64,000 nucleotides of DNA, from positions 1 through 64,000 of the forward strand of contig CAZNYN010000003.1 in the NCBI GenBank assembly GCA_964577295.1, in the 5' to 3' direction. Position 1 is the stretch's first letter. Each line of letters begins with the position of its first letter. The notes below the pieces were generated by a model, which made no database searches, was not told the DNA's origin, and worked only from the letters and a program-made list of their open reading frames with translations. A program made the position numbers and the translations under genes. Below, one piece after another: positions 58,520 through 64,000 of this stretch. This DNA comes from CAZNYN01 sp964577295 (GTDB lineage: Bacteria > Synergistota > Synergistia > Synergistales > Synergistaceae).

Positions 58520-60187
58520 ATGAACAGCAAAACCACTGCAAAAAAACGGTTGATTCTTTTAGCGGTTTTGACCGCACTTATTGCAATATACCTGGTACCT
58601 CTCGGAGGCTACCCTCTGCTTGAGCCGGACGAAGGCAGATACGCCGAGATTCCGCGTGAAATGCTTGAAAGCGGCAACTTTATCACTCCTATGCTCAACT
58701 ACGTTCAATATTTTGAAAAACCCGCAATGCTCTATTGGATGAATGCCGCAAGTTTTTCTGTTTTCGGGCAGAATGAGTTTGCCGCCCGCTTCGCGTCAGC
58801 TCTGTGCGCCCTCTTGGGAGCCGGTGTCACAGGCTTGCTCGCCTCGTTTATCTTCGGCAGCGGTGCGGGCATTCTGGCCTCGGTAATGACTGCTCTATCA
58901 CTTCTCTACTTTGCCATAGGCACAATAAACATAACAGACATGCCTATGTCCTTCTTCCTGACTCTGACAATGGCATCTTTTTACGTCGGTCACATAAAGG
59001 GAGAAAAAAAGTGGTATCTGCTATTTTATGCTTCAATGGCACTCGGACTGCTGACCAAGGGACTTATCGCCATTGTCCTCCCGGGCGGGATTATTTTCTG
59101 GTATATAATTTTTACCCGCAAGTGGAAGCTTTTTATAGAGGCTCTCTACATACCCGGAATTATACTTTTCTTTGCCATCTCCGTGCCGTGGTTTTATATG
59201 GTATGCAAGGCGAACCCCGACTTTTTCCACTTTTTCTTCATACAGGAGCACTTTCTGCGCTATGCGACGAAGATGCACCACAGATATGAACCGTTCTGGT
59301 TCTTCCTGCCTATGATACCTGCCGGGCTTATGCCCTGGACGCCATTGTTCTTATCCCTATTCTCAAAAGAGAGCGTTGTGAGGTCGCCAGAAGACTCCGC
59401 CCAGAAAGACGCTGTTATATATCTTCTGCTCTGGTTCGGAGTTATTCTCCTATTCTTCTCACTCTCAGATTCAAAGCTCATTCCTTACATCACCCCCTGT
59501 ATGCCTCCGCTCGCCATTCTTATGACGGGAGATATATGCCGCATGGTAAAGCGCGAGAAGTGGCACGGAGGAGTTCTCTGGTGGATGCTTGGAATATCTT
59601 CTGTATTTTCTGCCGCTATGATTGCATATCCTTTTATAGGTGACGAAATATCCGTATACGACGCATTGCCAATAGCATCTAAAGCGGTGCTCGGGCTGAT
59701 GCTTGCCCCCATATATGCCCTAATCTTTACAACGCACGGCAGAAGAAGATTCAGAGAAATCGTAATTGTGTTCTGCATATCGGCCCTCTTCTTTATAGCC
59801 GGCATACAGGGGATTTATAAAATCTTAGGAGAACGCCGCTCTATGAAGGATGTCTCCGCCGCAATAAACGCCGAGTGGCAGCAAGGCGAAACAGTGGCGG
59901 CATACGGAGAAATTTTGCAAGGAATTCCATTTTATACAAAAAAACGTGTTATGCTTGTCGGAACAACGGGCGAGCTTGAATTCGGCTCTAAGCACAAAGA
60001 GGGCGAAGGCTGGTTTCCCAATAATAAAGAGTTCCTCAAAGAATGGAAATCCGGCAGCAGAAAATTTGTCCTGGCAATAGAAAAAGATAGAGTACAAGAT
60101 CTCTTTCCGGACGGAAACACATACGAGACAAAGAGATGCGACGTAGGAGATTACTTGGTATTATTTAACAGGGAGGCATCGAAATGA
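58520..60187 (+). CDS. arnT: ArnT-like lipid A 4-aminoarabinose transferase
   Basis: 555 residues. Inner-membrane GT-C glycosyltransferase that moves 4-amino-4-deoxy-L-arabinose from undecaprenyl phosphate to lipid A at the periplasmic face. It has about 11-12 transmembrane helices. The first periplasmic loop carries the family signature (LLEPDEGRYAEIPREMLESG, FEKPAMLYWM) with the expected acidic pair. A second conserved patch includes FFIQEHFLRYATKMHHRYEP. The C-terminal roughly 110 residues are soluble. Start ATG with GGGAG seven bases upstream. It overlaps arnB (ATGA). Related PMT-family enzymes add other sugars, but the gene context supports ArnT. Confidence 0.88.
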   Translation: MNSKTTAKKRLILLAVLTALIAIYLVPLGGYPLLEPDEGRYAEIPREMLESGNFITPMLNYVQYFEKPAMLYWMNAASFSVFGQNEFAARFASALCALLGAGVTGLLASFIFGSGAGILASVMTALSLLYFAIGTINITDMPMSFFLTLTMASFYVGHIKGEKKWYLLFYASMALGLLTKGLIAIVLPGGIIFWYIIFTRKWKLFIEALYIPGIILFFAISVPWFYMVCKANPDFFHFFFIQEHFLRYATKMHHRYEPFWFFLPMIPAGLMPWTPLFLSLFSKESVVRSPEDSAQKDAVIYLLLWFGVILLFFSLSDSKLIPYITPCMPPLAILMTGDICRMVKREKWHGGVLWWMLGISSVFSAAMIAYPFIGDEISVYDALPIASKAVLGLMLAPIYALIFTTHGRRRFREIVIVFCISALFFIAGIQGIYKILGERRSMKDVSAAINAEWQQGETVAAYGEILQGIPFYTKKRVMLVGTTGELEFGSKHKEGEGWFPNNKEFLKEWKSGSRKFVLAIEKDRVQDLFPDGNTYETKRCDVGDYLVLFNREASK

Positions 60188-61356
60188 GAACAGAATTTCT
60201 TCCTTTTGCAAAACCATCAGTAAGCGAGGAGGCTATAGCGGACGCAGCCGACTCCATACGTACAGGCTGGCTTGCAATGGGACCCAAAACAGTGAGATTC
60301 GAAAATAATTTCTCATCATACACGGGATCTAAATGGGCTTTATCTGTCAATTCGGCGACTGCGGGGCTTCACACGGCAATATCCGCGCTCGGCATAGGAG
60401 AGGGAGACGAGGTAATAACAACTCCCATGACATTTGCTTCTACCGTAAACACAATAATTTTGACCGGTGCAAAGCCGATACTTGCCGACATAGACAGAAA
60501 CACGCTGAACATAAACCCGGACAATATAGAGAAACTTATAACACCGGCCACAAAGGCAATAATTCCTGTTCACTTCGCAGGTATGCCCTGCGACATGGAC
60601 AGGATAGAAGCCATAGCGGCAAAGCACGGACTTTACATCATAGAGGATGCGGCTCACGCTCTCGGAGCTTCCTACAAGGGAAGAAAAATAGGAGCTGACA
60701 GAGGCACGGGACACGCGGCTGTATTCAGCTTCCACCCCACAAAGAACATTACCACTGGCGAAGGCGGAATGATATGCACGGAAGATGACGCAATCGCCGA
60801 ATATGCCTCTGTCTTCAGACAGAACGGCATGTCAAAAGGCGCATGGAATCGCTATGCGGCAAAAGGCGATTCAAATTACGACATATTCTTCCCGGGGCTT
60901 AAATACACCATGACGGACATTCAGTCCGCCATAGGGGATTCACAGCTCAAAGAGCTTCCCTCCTTCAACAAAAGACGCTCTGAAATCGTCTCATTTTATA
61001 TGGAGGAACTTGCCGAGGTAAAAGGACTTATACTCCCGAAGCCTGCTCCATACGACCACGTCCACAGTTGGCACATATTCACCCCTTTCATAGATATCGA
61101 CAGACTGGGCATTACGAGAAACGAATTCATGTCCGCCATGAAGGAGCGCAACATAGGAACTGCACTGCACTATCAGGCGATACACCTCTTCACCTGCTTC
61201 GGGGAGATAACGGGACTGTCGCGCGGTTCCCTGCCGGAAGCCGAATACGTCTCTGACAGGATTGTTTCACTGCCTCTCTTCCCAGCTATGACGGACGAAG
61301 ACGCACGGGATGTTGTCTGCGCTATTAAAGAAATCTGCTTCGAGGCGGCAAGATAA
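60184..61356 (+). CDS. arnB: UDP-4-amino-4-deoxy-L-arabinose aminotransferase
   Basis: 390 residues. DegT/DnrJ/EryC1-family PLP enzyme that transaminates UDP-4-keto-arabinose with glutamate. Features: FLPFAKPSVSEEAIADAADS, NSATAGLHTAISALGIG, the EVITTPMTFASTVN phosphate-binding region, IEDAAHALGASYKGRKIG and the Schiff-base lysine K187 in SFHPTKNITTGEGGM. The C-terminal HYQAIHLFTCF is close to ArnB. The ATG overlaps the arnT stop, and its own stop overlaps the arnC start by one base (TAATG), giving tight coupling. Confidence 0.9.
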   Translation: MRTEFLPFAKPSVSEEAIADAADSIRTGWLAMGPKTVRFENNFSSYTGSKWALSVNSATAGLHTAISALGIGEGDEVITTPMTFASTVNTIILTGAKPILADIDRNTLNINPDNIEKLITPATKAIIPVHFAGMPCDMDRIEAIAAKHGLYIIEDAAHALGASYKGRKIGADRGTGHAAVFSFHPTKNITTGEGGMICTEDDAIAEYASVFRQNGMSKGAWNRYAAKGDSNYDIFFPGLKYTMTDIQSAIGDSQLKELPSFNKRRSEIVSFYMEELAEVKGLILPKPAPYDHVHSWHIFTPFIDIDRLGITRNEFMSAMKERNIGTALHYQAIHLFTCFGEITGLSRGSLPEAEYVSDRIVSLPLFPAMTDEDARDVVCAIKEICFEAAR

Positions 61357-62291
61357 TGACTCCCGAGATATCTATAGTCATACCGGTATATAACGAGGAG
61401 GAGGCTCTCTATCCTCTTTTCAGCGAACTCTACCCTGTTATGAAGGGGATGGACCGCTCTTTTGAGATCCTTTTCGTCAATGACGGAAGCAGAGACGGAA
61501 GTCTGGGAATTCTTTACGATTTTTATAAGAATTATCCGGAAGTCAGAGTTATAGACCTTAACGGAAACTTCGGACAGCACATGGCAATAATGGCAGGCTT
61601 TGAAAAGGTGCGCGGGAAGATAACGATAACACTTGACGCGGACTTGCAAAACCCTCCGGACGAGATACCGGGCATAGTGGCGAAGATGGACGAGGGGCAC
61701 GACGTAGTAGGCACATACAGAGTCGGACGCCAAGACCCCATCTTCAGAAAAGTTGCGTCAAAAATAGTGAACAAGCTGACAAACAGAATAGCAAAGCTTG
61801 ATATAAAAGATTACGGCTGCATGCTCCGCGGCTACGACAGAAGAATTATAGACATAATAAATTTCAGCAAAGAATCCACGACTTTTATCCCTGCCCTCGG
61901 GCAGAAGTTCGCGGCATCTCCAGTGGAAATAGCAGTGGCTCACAGAGAACGCGAGCTGGGAACTTCAAAATACGGACTTTTTCAGCTAATACGACTTAAT
62001 TTTGACCTTATGACAAGCTTCTCTCTCATTCCGCTTCAAATGGTCACTATGGCAGGCATGGCTGTATCCGCACTTTCATTCCTGCTGGTCTGCTACATGC
62101 TTATCCGCAGACTCGTACTCGGCCCAGAAGTCGAAGGGGTTTTCACCCTGATGGCCATACAGTTCCTGCTTACCGGCATCACTCTTTTCAGCCTGGGCAT
62201 AACGGGAGAGTACCTAGGCAGAGTCTACAGAGAGGTCAGCAGAAGACCGAGATACGCCATAAGAGAGATTCTGGAGCACAAAGATGAATAA
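61356..62291 (+). CDS. arnC: Undecaprenyl-phosphate 4-deoxy-4-formamido-L-arabinose transferase
   Basis: 311 residues. GT2-family transferase that loads the formylated sugar on undecaprenyl phosphate. The nucleotide-binding start is SIVIPVYNEEEALYPLF, then FVNDGSRDGS, and the DxD-type LDADLQNPPDEIP. NFGQHMAIMAGFEKVRG and DYGCMLRGYDRRII are typical of ArnC. Two C-terminal transmembrane helices (about 235-255 and 270-290) anchor it. It overlaps the next gene by 8 bp. Confidence 0.9.
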   Translation: MTPEISIVIPVYNEEEALYPLFSELYPVMKGMDRSFEILFVNDGSRDGSLGILYDFYKNYPEVRVIDLNGNFGQHMAIMAGFEKVRGKITITLDADLQNPPDEIPGIVAKMDEGHDVVGTYRVGRQDPIFRKVASKIVNKLTNRIAKLDIKDYGCMLRGYDRRIIDIINFSKESTTFIPALGQKFAASPVEIAVAHRERELGTSKYGLFQLIRLNFDLMTSFSLIPLQMVTMAGMAVSALSFLLVCYMLIRRLVLGPEVEGVFTLMAIQFLLTGITLFSLGITGEYLGRVYREVSRRPRYAIREILEHKDE

Positions 62292-63156
62292 GCGCCCGGC
62301 GATAGTTCTCTTTGCATACAGTGAAGTCGGAAGCGTCTGTCTTGAAGAGCTTATAAAGGACGGAGCGAATGTTGCCGCAGTTTACACTCATGAAGATGAC
62401 CCAAATGAAGAAATATGGTTTCGCTCTGTCAGAAATATAGCGGACGAAAATAATATCCCGGTAAGAATGCCTTCAAAAATTACGGAATCTGATATTGAGG
62501 AAATACGCAGCTTCAGTCCCGAACTTATATTCTCGTTCTACTACAGAGCTATGATACCCAAGGAAGTGCTCGATATTCCCTGCCTCGGCTCATACAACAT
62601 TCACGGAGCTCTGCTGCCAAAATACAGAGGGCGGGCATGTGTGAACTGGGCTGTCATAAACGGCGAAAGCAAGACGGGAGCCACTCTGCATGTTATGACG
62701 GAATTTGCGGATAAAGGCGCCATAGCCGCGCAGAAATCAGTACCCATACTTTTTGAGGATACCGCTCATGACGTATTTTTAAAAATTGCCGAAGTATCGC
62801 GCCAAATTATAAAAGAACAGCTCCCCTCTCTTGAGGCAGGCAGAGCGATTCTAACGGAGCAGGACGAGTCGCAGGCTACAAAGTTCGGCAGACGCAGACC
62901 CGAAGACGGGAGAATAGACTGGAACAAGAGCGCCGTTGAGATATACAACTTAGTAAGAGGCGTCACACATCCCTTCCCGGGAGCATTTGCCGAGATAGAA
63001 GGCAAAAAAACTTTTATATGGAAAGCGCGTCCCATAGAGGGCAGAGCCTTGCCCGGCGAAATTGTGACGAGCAAACCCCTGACAATAGGGACAAAAGAGG
63101 GACTTATCGAAATATTAAGGCTCCAGCCCGAGGGCGAGCCTGAAAGGGATGCATAG
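62284..63156 (+). CDS. arnA: ArnA formyltransferase as a separate protein
   Basis: 290 residues. Matches the N-terminal half of E. coli ArnA, which formylates UDP-4-amino-arabinose with 10-formyl-tetrahydrofolate. The catalytic residues are present: N105 and H107 in YNIHGALLPKYRGRA and D143 in EFADKGAI. A C-terminal formyltransferase domain follows (WNKSAVEIYNLVRGVTHPFPG). In E. coli this and the decarboxylase are one polypeptide; here a TAG at 63154-63156 ends it, and a new ATG with its own AAAGGG starts two bases on. The symbol is used for the activity; it covers half of ArnA. Confidence 0.88.
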   Translation: MNKRPAIVLFAYSEVGSVCLEELIKDGANVAAVYTHEDDPNEEIWFRSVRNIADENNIPVRMPSKITESDIEEIRSFSPELIFSFYYRAMIPKEVLDIPCLGSYNIHGALLPKYRGRACVNWAVINGESKTGATLHVMTEFADKGAIAAQKSVPILFEDTAHDVFLKIAEVSRQIIKEQLPSLEAGRAILTEQDESQATKFGRRRPEDGRIDWNKSAVEIYNLVRGVTHPFPGAFAEIEGKKTFIWKARPIEGRALPGEIVTSKPLTIGTKEGLIEILRLQPEGEPERDA

Positions 63157-63157
63157 A

Positions 63158-64000
63158 ATGAAAATACTTATAACAGGCATTAACGGATTTATCGGCACAC
63201 ACCTTACAGAAGCGATAATATCAAGGACAGACTGGCAGATACAGGGATTTGACATAGCGTCGGACAACCTTGCTCCGTTTGAAAATGCCGCCAACTTCTC
63301 CTTTAAAAAGGGTGACATATTCAAAGACATGGATTGGCTTGAGGAGCAGGTCAAGGAGTCGGACATTGTAATTCCCTTGGCAGGCATAGCAAAGCCCGCA
63401 TACTATTTGGAAAAGCCGGTCTGGACATTTGAGCTGGATTTTGAACAGAACCTTAAAATGGTTCGACTCTGCGCAAAATATAAAAAAAGAATAATATTCC
63501 CCTCCACATCCGAAGTCTACGGCATGAGCAGCGAAGAAGTCCTGAAGGAAGATGAAAGCCCTCTCATAACAGGCCCGATAGCTAAAATGCGCTGGATATA
63601 CAGCTGCAGCAAGCAGATGATGGACAGGATGATATTTGCCTACGGTCAGGAAGAGGGGCTCGAGTTCACCCTATTCCGCCCCTTCAACTGGGTCGGGCCG
63701 AGACTTGACACATTCAAAGACGCCAAAGAGCACAAAGCGCGCTCTATTACACAGATGATATATGACGTGCTTTACACCGGCAAAATCTCCCTCGTAAACG
63801 GCGGAGAACAGCGCCGCAGCTTCACATGGGTCGGAGACGGAATCGACGGTCTTATGGCGATAATAGAGAACAAAGACGGCAAAGCATCGGGTGAAATATT
63901 CAACTTGGGCTGTCCTTCCAATAACTACTCTATCAAAGAGCTTGCTCAGATGCTGATAGAGGAAATGAAAAAATTCCCATGCTACAAAGAAAAAGCGGAC
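63158..64000 (+). CDS. arnA: ArnA-type UDP-glucuronate decarboxylase, partial (runs off the window)
   Basis: 281 codons visible with no stop. NAD-dependent short-chain dehydrogenase-type enzyme that oxidises and decarboxylates UDP-glucuronate to UDP-4-keto-arabinose. The Rossmann start is ILITGINGFIGTHLTEA. The catalytic S118 and E119 in PSTSEVYGM and the Y148/K152 pair in WIYSCSKQM match the decarboxylase half of ArnA. LFRPFNWVGPRLD, ARSITQMIYDVLYTG, and QRRSFTWVGDGIDG (the Arg after Gln is the ArnA-specific Arg region) also match. AAAGGG lies nine bases before the ATG. It completes a split ArnA. Confidence 0.9.
   Translation, partial: MKILITGINGFIGTHLTEAIISRTDWQIQGFDIASDNLAPFENAANFSFKKGDIFKDMDWLEEQVKESDIVIPLAGIAKPAYYLEKPVWTFELDFEQNLKMVRLCAKYKKRIIFPSTSEVYGMSSEEVLKEDESPLITGPIAKMRWIYSCSKQMMDRMIFAYGQEEGLEFTLFRPFNWVGPRLDTFKDAKEHKARSITQMIYDVLYTGKISLVNGGEQRRSFTWVGDGIDGLMAIIENKDGKASGEIFNLGCPSNNYSIKELAQMLIEEMKKFPCYKEKAD

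Noticed and set aside
1..64000. CRISPR arrays, insertion sequences, prophage genes, rRNA genes
   Set aside because: No regularly spaced repeats, transposase, integrase or phage structural motifs, and no rRNA sequence were seen in any frame or strand.

Overview
The window reads as a chromosomal segment of an anaerobic, amino-acid-fermenting diderm bacterium. My best guess is the phylum Synergistota; this is an inference, not a database result. It rests on a mix of traits. An arn operon for lipid A modification implies an outer membrane. Firmicute-like families (YitT, GerMN, L7Ae/YbxF, CwlD-type amidase) sit alongside many amino-acid genes (threonine aldolase, ornithine and branched-chain aminotransferases, a cysteine-desulfidase-type protein, two ProC-like reductases) and a sensory-type [FeFe]-hydrogenase protein. 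There is no rRNA, CRISPR array, transposase or phage gene; the only RNA gene seen is tRNA-Trp.

Layout. (1) 1-7076, minus: a tight eight-gene operon (phosphoesterase, GAF membrane protein, PHP phosphoesterase, threonine aldolase, PmbA-like protein, cell-wall amidase, GerMN protein, rph). (2) 7229-8440, plus: a winged-helix-like protein and a degenerate FAH-fold protein, ending at a bidirectional terminator. (3) 8509-24384, minus: the transcription/translation block, in transcription order rpoB, rpoC, L7Ae, rpsL, rpsG, fusA, tuf, rpmG, tRNA-Trp, secE, nusG, rplK, rplA. The order is rotated relative to the usual one, and rplJ/rplL are absent. (4) 24573-32243: a ProC-like gene, an iron-type ABC transporter (plus) and a ribose/fructose-type ABC transporter (minus). 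(5) 32746-38719: rocD and ilvE (minus), then pgm/manB, a NifU-like scaffold gene and a GGGtGRT gene (plus). (6) 38779-43538: an orphan solute-binding protein, a small basic protein, a CyuA-type protein, a nitronate-monooxygenase-type protein and an unknown protein. (7) 43707-47547: three tandem YitT paralogues and a methyltransferase. (8) 47740-52334: a putative H2-sensing module ([2Fe-2S] protein, HydS-type protein, SpoIIE phosphatase), then yqeC and mocA. (9) 52352-58286: an EAL signalling protein (minus), an NCS2 permease, a second ProC-like gene and a glutamine-amidotransferase-fold hydrolase. (10) 58520-64000: arnT, arnB, arnC and a split arnA; the last gene runs off the window.

The most interesting signals are: a nusG start whose only good Shine-Dalgarno sequence lies 28 nt upstream across a hairpin; a terminator hairpin that contains the -35 box of a near-perfect rpoB promoter; a roughly 320-residue insertion in RpoC; the HydS/SpoIIE module; the NifU-like/GGGtGRT pair; ArnA encoded as two genes; and several inverted repeats sitting on promoters. 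Start codons were reassigned in many genes from Shine-Dalgarno positions and overlaps. GTG starts and 1-4 bp stop/start overlaps are frequent.
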